DNA of 64,000 bases from Flavobacterium sp. N3904 (GCF_025947305.1 NZ_CP110009.1:4009501-4073500), one strand, 5' to 3'; positions 1 to 9,116 are shown, counted from the first letter of the stretch. Translations and numbers: made by a program. The notes: generated by a model not told the origin, from the letters alone.

Positions 1-778
1 TAAGCCAAGGATTGTAATACTTACGCATGTCCAAAATAAAATTGGTAAATTGATAAGTACTTCCAAAGAATTTGGGATGAAAAACCAGACTTGACATACA
101 ATATTCTCCTTGTTGTGGATTGTACGGATTTTTTCTTGTGTCATATAAACCAGAAAAACCTGCCCCTACATCATAACCACCCGTCACTCCCGGTACATTA
201 TCTTGAATTAAAAAACTATCCGCAGGGATTTGCATGTTCCAATAATTGGCAAACTCAATGGGAATACCAACATATAAATTTTTTTCAATTTGCATCAAAT
301 TATTAGAATAAAATTTAACCCTGTCAAAATTTATTGCTTCTTCCGTTGCTTTTGTTACATCATTTCCTATTCCAAAAATGTATTGGGGTTGTTTTTGATA
401 ATAGACATAACTTTGAATTTGATATTTATTTTCCTTAAAAAACAATTGTCCGCCCAATACAACATTTACTCTCCCTTTTGATGAAAAAGTCACCAATTCG
501 GTCAACTTAGAAGGTTTGGATATGGTATCTTTTTTTGACAGATTAAGAACATTGAATTTGGTCAAACCGTATATATTTCCAGCTTCAGTGGTATAGCCAT
601 AAATAGGCACTGGAAACACCCTAAAAAAAGCTTCCGCCTTTTTATTAAATGCATTGAATTTTGAAACTTCACTTTCTTTTGCAACAGTCGTATCCTTTTT
701 GACGGTTGTTGCCGTTTGAGCAATTATAGAAACAGAAAATAAAAAAAACAGGATTGCAATTAATGTCTTTTGAAACAT
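1..778 (-). CDS. BamA/TamA-like outer membrane surface antigen (partial)
   Basis: The gene begins at an ATG at 778 and runs off the left edge, so only the N-terminal 259 codons are present. The product starts with a signal peptide (MFQKTLIAILFFLFSVSIIAQ), then a short polar linker and a barrel-like region. The segment DTRKNPYNPQQGEY near the window edge is the typical motif of the bacterial surface antigen (D15/Omp85) barrel. No POTRA domains fit before the barrel, so this is a short Omp85-like protein, as is the gene at 1634-2866. It probably sits in the outer membrane; the substrate is unknown. The two similar barrels so close together suggest an old duplication or a shared role. Confidence 0.75.
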   Translation of the reverse strand, partial: MFQKTLIAILFFLFSVSIIAQTATTVKKDTTVAKESEVSKFNAFNKKAEAFFRVFPVPIYGYTTEAGNIYGLTKFNVLNLSKKDTISKPSKLTELVTFSSKGRVNVVLGGQLFFKENKYQIQSYVYYQKQPQYIFGIGNDVTKATEEAINFDRVKFYSNNLMQIEKNLYVGIPIEFANYWNMQIPADSFLIQDNVPGVTGGYDVGAGFSGLYDTRKNPYNPQQGEYCMSSLVFHPKFFGSTYQFTNFILDMRKYYNPWL

Positions 779-860
779 AAAATTTTATTTAAATAAGTTT
801 ACTTTAACAAAACTAATGTTAAAAAATATACTTTTATTCATTATCCTTTTCTATTTCAAA

Positions 861-903
861 AAAAAAACATTGATCCTGGAATATGGTCAATGTTTTTTTT
901 TTA
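861..903 (-). terminator. Rho-independent terminator after the DUF4136 gene
   Basis: Inverted repeat AACATTGA / TCAATGTT with a loop of about 13 bases, flanked by A and T runs on both sides. It lies just past the stop of the minus-strand DUF4136 gene and would work in either direction. Confidence 0.65.
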
Positions 904-940
904 AAATATTAAATTAAAAGTTTAGCCTGCAAAATTTTTA

Positions 941-1516
941 TTATTGCTTTGGTGCTCCCGGAGGAAAACTAGCCATAATTTTAGTAACTGCATCCAAAAC
1001 AGCTTGATCAGGATTATCCGATTGAGAGTAAATATCTTTACTACCTGTACCGGTCCATATAAGCGTTTTAGTAGAGGCGTCTATGATATCAATTACAAGA
1101 GAACCATCCGTATAATTCTGAACACTTACCGTAGTATTTGCCATACCTCCCATACCTCCATAACCACCACCCCAACCATAAGGGCGATACATTCCTCCTG
1201 CTCCGTAATAGTTAGTATTGGCGTTGTATTGTTTTTCTGCTTGCATTACTGTAGTTGCGTTTACCAACATATCCGGATTGCTTGTGTCTTCGGTAAAACC
1301 TTTACTAATCAAATTTGCTTTTACATCACTGATAATACGATTTTGATTGAGTTGATTAATTGTTTGCCCAGTTACATTTAATTGATAAAAAGAAAATGTT
1401 TTGTATTTTGAAAAATTAGCTGAATGATCATAATCCGATGAAACGGTAACCGATGAACAGCTAACGAATAAGGAAACCAGAAAAAGAAATAACGATGTTT
1501 TGATGATTGTTTTCAT
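941..1516 (-). CDS. DUF4136 family lipoprotein
   Basis: A 191-residue protein with a lipoprotein signal peptide: hydrophobic stretch, then a lipobox ending FVSC (Cys20). The mature part matches the DUF4136 pattern: a start like SDYDHSANFSKYKTFSF, then an NRIISDVKANLISKGF helix, a partly conserved DMLVNATT strand and the late strand DIIDASTKTLIWTGTG. The middle has a Gly/Tyr/Met-rich loop (residues about 104-125). The family is common in Bacteroidota envelopes and has no established function. It is transcribed alone, with its own terminator downstream. The family call is firm; the role is unknown. Confidence 0.85.
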   Translation of the reverse strand: MKTIIKTSLFLFLVSLFVSCSSVTVSSDYDHSANFSKYKTFSFYQLNVTGQTINQLNQNRIISDVKANLISKGFTEDTSNPDMLVNATTVMQAEKQYNANTNYYGAGGMYRPYGWGGGYGGMGGMANTTVSVQNYTDGSLVIDIIDASTKTLIWTGTGSKDIYSQSDNPDQAVLDAVTKIMASFPPGAPKQ

Positions 1517-1633
1517 ACTAAATTGGTTTAAAGTTTGTTTGTCTCGTAAAGTTATAAAAAAATATTGAAAATGTAAATAAATTACAAAAACAATCCTTGT
1601 TAATATAGACAGATTATAAGACTAAAATTCAAC

Positions 1634-2866
1634 CTAAAAAGTTTCACCCGCATTCAGATAAAATCCTTTAGAATGGTTTCCTACTGCATAATCTATCACA
1701 AGATTGGTGCGGGTTGCTTTGTCAATCAACACCCTTAATCCAACCCCAAAAGCTGGCTGAACATAATCGAATAGCCTAACTGAATCCATTTTATTGCTTG
1801 CGGTTGTGAAACTGGTAAAGACAGTTCCGCTAAGAGCTTGATTACACGTAATTGGAAATCTTAATTCGGCTTGAAGATAGGCCAAATTATTGCCTCTAAA
1901 TAATCCCTGCGTGTATCCTTCTCCACTCCTACTCCTTTGATCCCAACCTATAGCTGGCAAATTTAAATACGGAACATTTCCATGTGTTACAAATTGTCCG
2001 TACCCCCAAAATCCCAAAACAAAATTCTCCTTTTTTTGACTCAACGGAATAAAATAGCGAAACTCTGTAAAAAGTACATTACTCACTTGTTGCTCTTTAA
2101 ACAGAGCAGGATTGATTCTATAATTTAGATTCGCAAACCAACCTTTCCTAGCATTAATCTGATTGTCTCTGCAATCATAAATAAAATTTAGACTCAAACC
2201 ATTTACATAATATTCCAGCGGATTAAACCCGTTTTCTATCGAGTAATTGTAATGATAGGTATAGTCGCCATTGGCAACATCCAGATCTTTATCAACAATA
2301 CTCGAATACCAATCTAAATCTATACCGCCTCCTATGTAGAAATGGTTGGAAAACTCCCAAGAAGCCGTTTGATGAAATTTAAAATAATTATAATCCATGG
2401 GTTCTGCAATCGACTCAATTTCAAAATCGGGATTGTCCTTATGGGTTGGAATTATATTTGTTCCCAATCCATAATTGGGTTGCGTAAAAATGTACAAACG
2501 ATAATCACCGCTCAAAAAAAGCTTATTATTTTTTAATAAAATATTGTTTTTTACATTTATCAGTAACTGATTCTTGGTAGTAAAAACCACGCCTAGATTT
2601 GCCGAAGAATATTTATCTAATATATCGTACCCTTTAAAAGTATATTGGGCTGTTGCACCATAACTAAATCCCGTAGCCGGTTGTGCTCCAATGACAGGAA
2701 TGATAAGAAAAAAACTATTCTTGAGAGGTTTTACAACCAGAAGAGAATCTTTTTTTTTAAATAATTCCAATACTGTTTTTGGAGGGCAATCTAAACCTAC
2801 CTGTGCTTTTACATGACAAAAAACAAACATCAAAAGCAGTAAATAGCTATTTTTCAAATATCTCAT
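1634..2866 (-). CDS. BamA/TamA-like outer membrane protein
   Basis: A 410-residue protein with a signal peptide ending near KAQ (residues 19-21). The rest is rich in alternating aromatic and polar strands, as in a beta barrel, and ends in phenylalanine (GETF), the usual C-terminal signature of outer-membrane barrels. The strands FIYDCRDNQINARKGWF and FRGNNLAYLQAELRFP match the surface-antigen (D15) domain. Length is that of the short Bacteroidota Omp85-like proteins without POTRA repeats. Its neighbours are other envelope proteins. It is probably a small Omp85-type pore or insertase, but the substrate cannot be read from the sequence. Confidence 0.75.
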   Translation of the reverse strand: MRYLKNSYLLLLMFVFCHVKAQVGLDCPPKTVLELFKKKDSLLVVKPLKNSFFLIIPVIGAQPATGFSYGATAQYTFKGYDILDKYSSANLGVVFTTKNQLLINVKNNILLKNNKLFLSGDYRLYIFTQPNYGLGTNIIPTHKDNPDFEIESIAEPMDYNYFKFHQTASWEFSNHFYIGGGIDLDWYSSIVDKDLDVANGDYTYHYNYSIENGFNPLEYYVNGLSLNFIYDCRDNQINARKGWFANLNYRINPALFKEQQVSNVLFTEFRYFIPLSQKKENFVLGFWGYGQFVTHGNVPYLNLPAIGWDQRSRSGEGYTQGLFRGNNLAYLQAELRFPITCNQALSGTVFTSFTTASNKMDSVRLFDYVQPAFGVGLRVLIDKATRTNLVIDYAVGNHSKGFYLNAGETF

Positions 2867-2929
2867 TTATTATGATTTTGATATTCAGAATTTATATTCT
2901 TAGAAAGTAAAAAAAAATTAAATTGTCTT

Positions 2930-3304
2930 TTAAACAGTTTCCGATTTTTTAAGAAATAGAAGCAAACTCCATATTGAGAATATTGTATGGAAACCCACTA
3001 TCAAATATATTCCGGGTCCTTTTACTCCATAATTGATTATACTATAGAGAACAATGGCAACAATAGAAATATTGTAAAACAAAAGGGTTTTAACCACAAA
3101 TATCGCCGATTCCACTTCTTTCATAAGCCAACAAATGATAGCGATTGAAAGTATAGCTGCTCCGGCAATCATTCCCGCAATTTGCCCTCCAAATCCATCT
3201 AAAGTAACTTCAAACAATAATAGTATTACTAATTTTGGCACAAAAATTAATGCTAGTCCAGTTAATGCTTCAAAAAGAGCTGTGAGTTTTAAAAATGTTT
3301 TCAT
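2930..3304 (-). CDS. Small integral membrane protein, unknown function
   Basis: A 124-residue protein made almost entirely of four hydrophobic helices (about residues 5-30, 40-62, 68-92 and 98-118). A glycine-rich stretch in helix 2 (GGQIAGMIAGAA) suggests tight packing. There is no catalytic motif I recognise. It starts at ATG 3304 and lies downstream of the outer-membrane protein gene at 3377-4156, separated from it by a strong hairpin, so it probably has its own promoter. Integral inner-membrane location is inferred from hydrophobicity alone. Confidence 0.6.
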   Translation of the reverse strand: MKTFLKLTALFEALTGLALIFVPKLVILLLFEVTLDGFGGQIAGMIAGAAILSIAIICWLMKEVESAIFVVKTLLFYNISIVAIVLYSIINYGVKGPGIYLIVGFHTIFSIWSLLLFLKKSETV

Positions 3305-3323
3305 GTCGTATTTTTTTTAATCA

Positions 3324-3358
3324 AAAACGCCTTATAAACTTTTGTATAAGGCGTATTG
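3324..3358 (-). terminator. Terminator after the 3377-4156 gene
   Basis: A perfect 10-bp stem, ACGCCTTATA (3327-3336) with TATAAGGCGT (3345-3354), loop of 8, with T-rich sequence on both flanks. It sits downstream of the stop of the minus-strand gene ending at 3377. Confidence 0.75.
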
Positions 3359-3376
3359 TATTATTTTTTTTAAATG

Positions 3377-4156
3377 TTAAAAATTAAATCCAAATTTGAT
3401 AACGGGTCCAAACGTATCCATATTATACAAAAACCGATCAGAACCACTTCCGTTTTCATAATCAAGTCCTATAACCCTGTAACCTCCCTGAATTTGGAAT
3501 AATTCAGAGAAGCGGTATCCTGCATATGCCTGTACTTGCCATGCAAAATTAGTGTCTGCTCCAAGTCCAAAACCACCTATTTCACCACGAAACTTATAGA
3601 TTATTTTTTTGCCAGGTTTATTGGTAAATACAGCTATAAACATTGGATCAACCCATCCTTCAGAAATCTCCCTTTTTCTATTAGTTGTTCCGCCACCCAA
3701 ATTATTTTGATTAATGTCTACACCCGATTTTATTGAATTGTAAAGCAATCCCAACCCAAATTGCAAATTTGGTCTTACTTTGTACAGTCCAGCTACTTCC
3801 CAACCCAATTGCTTTGCCGAAACTTCCCCGTTACTTATTAATGCATTTCCTTTCACACCTTGCGCCAAATCCATATACAATAAATCTGAATTGACATTCC
3901 ATTTTTCATTGGATGCCTCAAGATACAGCATTGCTCCCATTTGCAGATTACTAAAAATATCACTTGGAGTTACATCGGCAGTAACATCGGGAAGATTCCC
4001 CAGACCCACATCTCCTGCCATATTAGGAAACATTACATACGGTTCTGCAAGAAATGACCAACCAGCTTTTACAGGTATTGTTTTTTGAGCGTTGATTTGA
4101 AATGAATTAAATACAAACAGCATTAAAATTGAAAAATAACTGAATTTTAGTTTCAT
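3377..4156 (-). CDS. Outer membrane beta-barrel protein
   Basis: A 259-residue protein with a signal peptide cut after QINAQ (about residue 24). The body is made of alternating strands such as AGLYKVRPNLQFGLGLLYNSI and AYAGYRFSELFQIQGGYRVIGLDY, and it ends in FGFNF, a typical outer-membrane barrel C-terminus. The size suits an 8- to 10-stranded barrel. I do not recognise a specific porin or adhesin family. The genes upstream on the same strand (NlpE-like and DUF1622) are 25 bp away, so it may be the last gene of that operon. Confidence 0.65.
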   Translation of the reverse strand: MKLKFSYFSILMLFVFNSFQINAQKTIPVKAGWSFLAEPYVMFPNMAGDVGLGNLPDVTADVTPSDIFSNLQMGAMLYLEASNEKWNVNSDLLYMDLAQGVKGNALISNGEVSAKQLGWEVAGLYKVRPNLQFGLGLLYNSIKSGVDINQNNLGGGTTNRKREISEGWVDPMFIAVFTNKPGKKIIYKFRGEIGGFGLGADTNFAWQVQAYAGYRFSELFQIQGGYRVIGLDYENGSGSDRFLYNMDTFGPVIKFGFNF

Positions 4157-4181
4157 AGTTTTATAATTTAATTATTACTGA

Positions 4182-4628
4182 TTATTTCTTTTTTAAAATA
4201 TATAGATTTGCTGACTGACCCGTTATTGGATTACCTTGCATATCCAATTGCGTCAAGGTATTTTCGCCAACTTTGTATTGGCTTGGTCTATCCCTTGAGC
4301 CTTCAAGTGTTACCGAAGTTCCAGTTTTGTCCCAAGTAAAAGAACCTTTTTCTATAAAAACCTTACCTTCGCCTTTACCCAAATATTTTGTTGCCAACGA
4401 AAAAGTTTTATCTTTGTTTAAAGTTACTGTAGTTTCAATTCCTTCGCAATCTGCGCATGGCAAAACCCCTTTGTATATACCTTGCCAATCCAATGCATTT
4501 TCAGAATTATGACTATCCAAATCAACTGTTGTTGTTGAATCGGTAAACACCTCACTGCTTTTAATTTCTTTTTTACAACTTAAAACTAATAATGAAAAGC
4601 TAAAAATAATTATAATTTTATTTCTCAT
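4182..4628 (-). CDS. NlpE N-terminal-domain lipoprotein (copper/envelope stress)
   Basis: A 148-residue lipoprotein: hydrophobic leader with lipobox VLSC (Cys18), a short acidic linker, then the NlpE N-terminal domain. The hallmark WQGIYKGVLPCADCEGIETT is present, with the paired cysteines Cys58 and Cys61 in the CxxC arrangement. E. coli NlpE senses copper and lipoprotein trafficking stress and signals to Cpx; Bacteroidota have the domain but no clear Cpx partner, and none is seen here. The C-terminal OB domain of long NlpE is absent. Its start overlaps the end of the DUF1622 gene by 11 bp, which indicates co-transcription. Confidence 0.82.
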   Translation of the reverse strand: MRNKIIIIFSFSLLVLSCKKEIKSSEVFTDSTTTVDLDSHNSENALDWQGIYKGVLPCADCEGIETTVTLNKDKTFSLATKYLGKGEGKVFIEKGSFTWDKTGTSVTLEGSRDRPSQYKVGENTLTQLDMQGNPITGQSANLYILKKK

Positions 4629-4983
4629 TTTGTTTTTCTTTAGATTCTTTCAATTCTCTTTCCAAAAAGTAATTCAAGGCGGTTCTCAAAGTGGCTATTG
4701 CCGCGAGTTGTCCTATTTCTGTCCAAGTTGGTGCTATGGCTGTTTTAAGAATATCGGCTCCCAATAATAATTCTAATGCGATTGCCAACGATTTCCCTAA
4801 TGAAAGTCGGATATTGGTGTCTGGCAAATATCCAGCAGCCTTGGAAAAAGAATCTTTAAAATATTGAATTACCGCTTTCAAAGAAGAATACGCGATTATA
4901 ATTGCCGATAAAAACTCAATAAATTGGGCAATTGTTTGAGTACTTATTTTTATAATTTCTTCCATAGAATTAAAATCAAACAC
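4618..4983 (-). CDS. DUF1622 family membrane protein
   Basis: A 121-residue protein with hydrophobic helices at about residues 18-38, 63-83 and 88-106 and a charged C-terminal tail. The order of helix, YFKDSFSKA linker, then LGKSLAIALELLLGADILKTAIAPTW matches DUF1622, a family of small inner-membrane proteins of unknown role. Two starts are possible, Met1 and Met7; both leave the family region intact. It overlaps the NlpE-like gene by 11 bp and is its upstream partner. Confidence 0.8.
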   Translation of the reverse strand: MFDFNSMEEIIKISTQTIAQFIEFLSAIIIAYSSLKAVIQYFKDSFSKAAGYLPDTNIRLSLGKSLAIALELLLGADILKTAIAPTWTEIGQLAAIATLRTALNYFLERELKESKEKQNEK

Positions 4984-5038
4984 TCATTTTTTTAATTAAA
5001 TTACAATAAATCGAGTTTAAATAAATACCCTTTTTGTT

Positions 5039-5551
5039 TTACTTCGCTTTTTTTAGTTTGTAAATTTTACCTCGATACGAAATTGTCGAACGATTGGAAG
5101 CAGTAATAGTTAATGATGCATTGCCTTCTAAAAATACAGTTAAAATCATGTTATATGACACTGTTTTTTCATTAATAGAACATTTAATTACGTAGGATTT
5201 ATCATCTTTAACGGAAGAATAATTTTGTATATTTCCTTTAAAGTAAAGACCTCCGTTGGTGCTATTATACCCAACACCACTGTAAGCTGTTCCAAAAAAA
5301 GGCATTTCGCTTTTTATAGAATCCTTTTCAAATTTTAAAAAATTAGGATTTGTTGTCAAATCTACACTTCTTGTGCCTTGAGGATATGCCATATTAGCCT
5401 CAAATTTAAACTCTTTTGATTCTAAAAGCGCAGCAATCTCATTTTGCTTTGCCAACTTTTGTTCTTCTTTCAATTGTTTTTTGGTTTTCTCCTGCGCAAA
5501 ACCACTTACAATACTTAATGAAAGAAAAACAGTTAAAAATAATGTTTTCAT
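5039..5551 (-). CDS. DUF4251 family secreted protein
   Basis: A 170-residue protein with a signal peptide (cleavage after FAQ, residue 20), then a lysine/glutamate-rich helix (about 22-47) and a beta-rich domain. The pattern FKFEANMAYPQGTRSVDLTT, then LPFFGTAYSG-like and YSSVKDDKSYVIKCSI segments, is that of DUF4251, a Bacteroidota family of periplasmic or outer-membrane-associated proteins. Function is not known. It is transcribed separately from the META gene, which lies 57 bp upstream. Confidence 0.8.
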   Translation of the reverse strand: MKTLFLTVFLSLSIVSGFAQEKTKKQLKEEQKLAKQNEIAALLESKEFKFEANMAYPQGTRSVDLTTNPNFLKFEKDSIKSEMPFFGTAYSGVGYNSTNGGLYFKGNIQNYSSVKDDKSYVIKCSINEKTVSYNMILTVFLEGNASLTITASNRSTISYRGKIYKLKKAK

Positions 5552-5608
5552 CCCTTTAACTTTTAAATTACATTTTATGTGTAAAACGCATCATTACAAT
5601 ATTTCCGG

Positions 5609-6004
5609 TTATAAATTCAAAGTTTTTCCATCGTCAGTAATAGAATAGGAGTCAATTTTATCCAGTGTTGACATATATATAGTGTCTCCATTACCTTGAC
5701 ATGCCATCATAGTCATACCCATTTTGGCATCTTTAAAATTAATTTTATTTCCATCCACAATGAGAGTTCCGAAATACTGGTTACAGCTGTTATTTCCTCC
5801 AATTTTATTTGTTGCAACATCAAATACAATTGTCGGTTTCTTGTCTGGATACAAACCATCAAAAGCAATTCTTGGCCCCGTTATATAATTTAGTTCCCAA
5901 GTTCCTTCCAACGAAGTGGTTTTCATAGTTGCTTTTGTTGTTGAGCATGATACAAATGCTATGCAAATGAATACTATCAATAAAGTTATATTTTTCATGG
6001 TCAT
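5609..6004 (-). CDS. META-domain lipoprotein (HslJ-like)
   Basis: A 131-residue lipoprotein with lipobox FVSC (Cys20) and a META domain: GTWELNYI at the start, GGNNSCNQYFGTL in the middle and a MGMTMMAC segment. The domain is shared with E. coli HslJ (heat-inducible, novobiocin resistance) and Leishmania META1. The protein stops right after ITDDGKTLNL, where most homologs add one more strand, so the last strand may be missing; this might be natural or a slight truncation. Start may be Met1 or Met3 (5998). It is one of several envelope lipoproteins in this run. Confidence 0.8.
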   Translation of the reverse strand: MTMKNITLLIVFICIAFVSCSTTKATMKTTSLEGTWELNYITGPRIAFDGLYPDKKPTIVFDVATNKIGGNNSCNQYFGTLIVDGNKINFKDAKMGMTMMACQGNGDTIYMSTLDKIDSYSITDDGKTLNL

Positions 6005-6127
6005 ATATTTAAATATCTAAAATGTGTCTTGTAAAAATACTAAATATTAATAAGAAAAATGTTGTTTTGATTTCAAATTTGCTTTTTAAAAAGGGTATGA
6101 TTATTTTCGTATAAAAAAGACAATAAC

Positions 6128-6652
6128 ATGGTATTACTAGGAATAGGTTCTCGAATTGAACACCCCGAATTTGGAAAAGGAGTTATAACAAACGTTTCTT
6201 CAAAAGAATATTGGGTGACATTTATAGAAAACGGTTTGGAGACTATACCGTTAAACGATGATTTCAAAGTTATAGAAGCTACTGTAGATGAAGTCGACAC
6301 TGTAAGTTTTTCTGAGGTGGAACAAAGTTTGCGAGACCTTTTGAAAAAATGGTCCGATGTCTCTGAAATTGTTCCTATTGGGGATAAATGGAAAGGAGGC
6401 AAAATGATTCTTGAGCCAGGTCAAGCTGGTTTGGTGTCCAAAGAGATTCCAATTGATACTTTTTTTCATAAAATTATAATGGTTCGAGATCGTTTGCGCG
6501 TAATGGAACAAAAAATTAATACCAGCAAAATAGAAGAAATTGAAAAAATAGAATTGCAACAATACATCACTCGCATATATGGCAGTTTGACCTCTTTTAA
6601 TATTTTATTCAAATCAACAACCAACCATTTTGTGGGCGAAAAGTCAAAATAG
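6128..6652 (+). CDS. Conserved hypothetical protein with Tudor-like N-terminus
   Basis: A 174-residue soluble protein. The first 50 residues (GSRIEHPEFGKGVITNV, then YWVTFIENGLETIPL) look like the small beta-barrel found at the ends of UvrD/CarD-like proteins, which often contacts nucleic acid or RNA polymerase. The remaining part is helical and includes a highly charged helix (about residues 130-150). I do not recognise a named family for the full length. It is divergent from the META gene and stands alone. DNA or polymerase binding is only an inference from the first domain. Confidence 0.65.
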   Translation: MVLLGIGSRIEHPEFGKGVITNVSSKEYWVTFIENGLETIPLNDDFKVIEATVDEVDTVSFSEVEQSLRDLLKKWSDVSEIVPIGDKWKGGKMILEPGQAGLVSKEIPIDTFFHKIIMVRDRLRVMEQKINTSKIEEIEKIELQQYITRIYGSLTSFNILFKSTTNHFVGEKSK

Positions 6653-6724
6653 ATTTTAAGAAACAATTAATTTTAATACGCTTTTTTATACGTAATTTTA
6701 TAATCTAATTAAAAAATTAAAATC

Positions 6725-7252
6725 ATGAAAAAAATAATCTTATTAATTGTCATTATTATCGGAGTTATTATTGGTTGTAAAACCAGTGGAAATTCAAGTG
6801 AATCCAAAAAATTAAATTTAGTATTCGAATCAAAAAGCAATAGCAAAGTTACCGGAACAGCCACTTTTGTAGAGAAAAATGGCAAAGTAACTTTTGTTGC
6901 CAAAATTGCAGGATTACAGCCAGGAATTCATGCTATTCACATACACGAAAAATCAGATTGTTCTGCTGCAGACGGAAGCTCGGCCGGAGGGCACTGGAAT
7001 CCGACCTTCAAAAAACACGGAAAATGGGGTGTTGATGAATACCACAAAGGTGACATTGGTAATTTTACTGCTGACGGAAATGGAAATGGAACAATAACAT
7101 TGACTACAGACGAATGGTGTATTGGCTGTGGAGATGCTACAAAAGATATCATTGGAAAAGGACTTATTGTGCATCAAGGTGCCGATGACTTTGTTACACA
7201 ACCTTCAGGAAATGCTGGAGCAAGAGTAGCTTGTTCTGCCATTATTAAATAA
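6725..7252 (+). CDS. sodC: Cu/Zn superoxide dismutase, lipoprotein
   Basis: A 175-residue protein with a lipoprotein leader (VIIGC, Cys18). The SodC fold is clear: copper ligands in GIHAIHIHEKSDC (His72 and His74), bridging/zinc histidines in SAGGHWNP and HKGDIGNF, the fourth copper histidine in LIVHQGADDF, and the active-site arginine in AGARVAC. The disulfide cysteines are in DCSAAD and VACSA. It converts superoxide to peroxide and oxygen outside the cytoplasm, anchored by lipid. An extra CIGCG stretch near residue 138 is unusual. It is followed closely by the YdeI-like gene. Confidence 0.93.
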   Translation: MKKIILLIVIIIGVIIGCKTSGNSSESKKLNLVFESKSNSKVTGTATFVEKNGKVTFVAKIAGLQPGIHAIHIHEKSDCSAADGSSAGGHWNPTFKKHGKWGVDEYHKGDIGNFTADGNGNGTITLTTDEWCIGCGDATKDIIGKGLIVHQGADDFVTQPSGNAGARVACSAIIK

Positions 7253-7270
7253 ATTCATAAAAGTCTTTTA

Positions 7271-7846
7271 TTGCTCTTGAAAGAAAAAGAACATCATTAT
7301 TTTAAAAATGCTGCCGATTGGCGAGAATGGTTGCACAACAATCATCATTCGTCAACTGGTGTGTATTTGATTTTTTATAAAGTGAACAGTCCATTTGAAA
7401 GTATGCGTTGGGAAGAAGCTGTACAGGTTGCCATTTGTTACGGTTGGATTGATTCGACAGTCAGAAATGTTGATGAACACAGCCGAAAACAAGTTTTTTC
7501 GCCTAGAAAAGACAAAAGTGTTTGGAGCAAACTCAACAAAACCTATATTGAGAAACTCATTGCTGATAATCTGATGCACGAAAGTGGATTGGCCAAAATA
7601 GAAAAGGCAAAGCAAAACGGCACATGGACTTCCTTGAATGCTGTCGAAGATTTAATAATACCAGAGGATTTAGAACTAGCATTCAATCAAAACCAAACTG
7701 CTTTTGAAAACTATCAAAATTTTAGTCCTTCCTATCGAAAAAGCTATCTATACTGGCTCAATCAAGCCAAAAGATCAGAAACCAGAAACAGTCGAATTGC
7801 CACGATAATTGAATTTTGCGAGCAAAATAAAAAATCAAGGGATTAG
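7271..7846 (+). CDS. YdeI/OmpD-associated family protein
   Basis: A 191-residue soluble protein. The YdeI family pattern is visible: a W-REWL-NNH start, RWEEAVQVAICYGWIDSTVR, the SPRKDKSVWSKLNK segment and the C-terminal YRKSYLYWLNQAKRSETR helix. The family is linked to cationic peptide resistance in enterics, but its biochemical role is unclear. The only start that keeps the family N-terminus is TTG at 7271 (or 7277); the first in-frame ATG (codon 45) would remove conserved sequence. It lies 18 bp after sodC and may be co-transcribed. Confidence 0.82.
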   Translation: MLLKEKEHHYFKNAADWREWLHNNHHSSTGVYLIFYKVNSPFESMRWEEAVQVAICYGWIDSTVRNVDEHSRKQVFSPRKDKSVWSKLNKTYIEKLIADNLMHESGLAKIEKAKQNGTWTSLNAVEDLIIPEDLELAFNQNQTAFENYQNFSPSYRKSYLYWLNQAKRSETRNSRIATIIEFCEQNKKSRD

Positions 7847-7888
7847 TTTATTTTATTATAATTCGAATTAAAAATTCATAAAAAAACA

Positions 7889-7896
7889 TAGCTTTG
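7889..7896 (+). promoter_or_regulatory. -7 element of the LETM1-related gene
   Basis: TAGCTTTG matches the flavobacterial -7 consensus TAnnTTTG, 17 bases before the ATG at 7914. No clear -33 TTG is seen. Confidence 0.45.
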
Positions 7897-7913
7897 CAAA
7901 TTAAATCAAAGCA

Positions 7914-9116
7914 ATGATTAACCCTTCGGCATCCGGTTGGATCGATAAATTTTTTTCAAAATTACCGTTATCAGAACAAAATGTTTCTGAAACTGAAGCT
8001 GTATTTTATCAAAATTTAAGGAATACTGGTTTCATCTACGGTCATATCATTTCATTTGACACTCCTTTTACTATAGACACCAAAGGATGGTTTAAAGAAG
8101 AAATATCTAAAATTGCTTTATTATATGCTTTATATGCTATTTATCGTTTAAACAATCAAGAAAATAATCCAACCCATTTTATAGAACAAACAAATGCATT
8201 TTATAAACAAATGCATCCCGAGGGTTTTAGTCTATTTAAAAAAATATTACCAAAAAACACTACTTCCTTAACACTCGAAAAAATAATTGATCAGCGAGTT
8301 CAAACGAATGAAAACATTATCAATAAAAACTTTTCGCATCTCGTTACCAATGCACTTTTATTCATAGATGTCTTGGCTTTTCGCCAATATTTAATTCACG
8401 GTGAAATTCCAGAAAAATATCTTAAAAAAATTGAAGAAACAGTTGTCAATATTGTAACTCTGGCCTTAAAAATCAAAACCAACAAGTCACAATATGACGA
8501 TTTATTAATCAAATTATTTGAAGCCTCTATACGATACAGTAAGTTTTCCAAAAAAGAGAATATTACTTTAGAGAATTTAGAACTAGACTATTTTACCACC
8601 GAATTAGAGAAAAAATACCTCATTGATATGGCAGGAATGGCCTTGTGGAGCGATGGAGTTCTCGAAAACAATGAAGCCTACTTTTTACATACTTTAGCAA
8701 AAAATCTTACTATTGAAGATGAATTTGTATCAGAAAGCATTATAAGTACAGATGGATTTATTGCCAAACACAAAAAAGAAATCCCTTATTTTAATTATTC
8801 GAATCCTGTAAAACATTTTTACGATCAAACCACACAAAGTGTCATTACTTTAATTTCCCGTAATAAAACAAGATTATTAAAGGAGATTATTCAAAGTAAA
8901 GAATTGATGCTCTTACTAGCACATTCTACTCACAGAGATTTGGACGAAAAAGAAAAGAAAAAAGTAAAGAAACAAATTTTGGATATATGTAAAACAGTTC
9001 CTTCTTTGACTATATTTTTGCTCCCTGGAGGCAGTTTATTATTGCCTATTTTAATTAAGTTTATCCCAACACTACTACCATCGGCATTCAATGAAAATTT
9101 GAACAGTGACGATTAA
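7914..9116 (+). CDS. LETM1-related biofilm-associated protein
   Basis: A 400-residue protein, mostly helical. The last 45 residues carry the LETM1 hallmark: a helix ending in KKQILDICKTVP followed by a single hydrophobic segment with LPGGSLLLPILIKFIPTLLPSAF. Mitochondrial LETM1 is a cation/proton exchanger-related membrane protein; bacterial members of this type are annotated as biofilm-associated in flavobacteria. The middle (about residues 210-270) resembles a tellurite-resistance TerB-like helical bundle (MAGMALWSDGVLENNEAYFLHTLA). It stands alone between sodC-ydeI and the carbonic anhydrase and ends in a hairpin. Confidence 0.78.
   Translation: MINPSASGWIDKFFSKLPLSEQNVSETEAVFYQNLRNTGFIYGHIISFDTPFTIDTKGWFKEEISKIALLYALYAIYRLNNQENNPTHFIEQTNAFYKQMHPEGFSLFKKILPKNTTSLTLEKIIDQRVQTNENIINKNFSHLVTNALLFIDVLAFRQYLIHGEIPEKYLKKIEETVVNIVTLALKIKTNKSQYDDLLIKLFEASIRYSKFSKKENITLENLELDYFTTELEKKYLIDMAGMALWSDGVLENNEAYFLHTLAKNLTIEDEFVSESIISTDGFIAKHKKEIPYFNYSNPVKHFYDQTTQSVITLISRNKTRLLKEIIQSKELMLLLAHSTHRDLDEKEKKKVKKQILDICKTVPSLTIFLLPGGSLLLPILIKFIPTLLPSAFNENLNSDD

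Noticed and set aside
944..1381. A plus-strand frame of 145 codons
   Set aside because: It is antisense to the DUF4136 gene, has no recognisable domain, and has no promoter.
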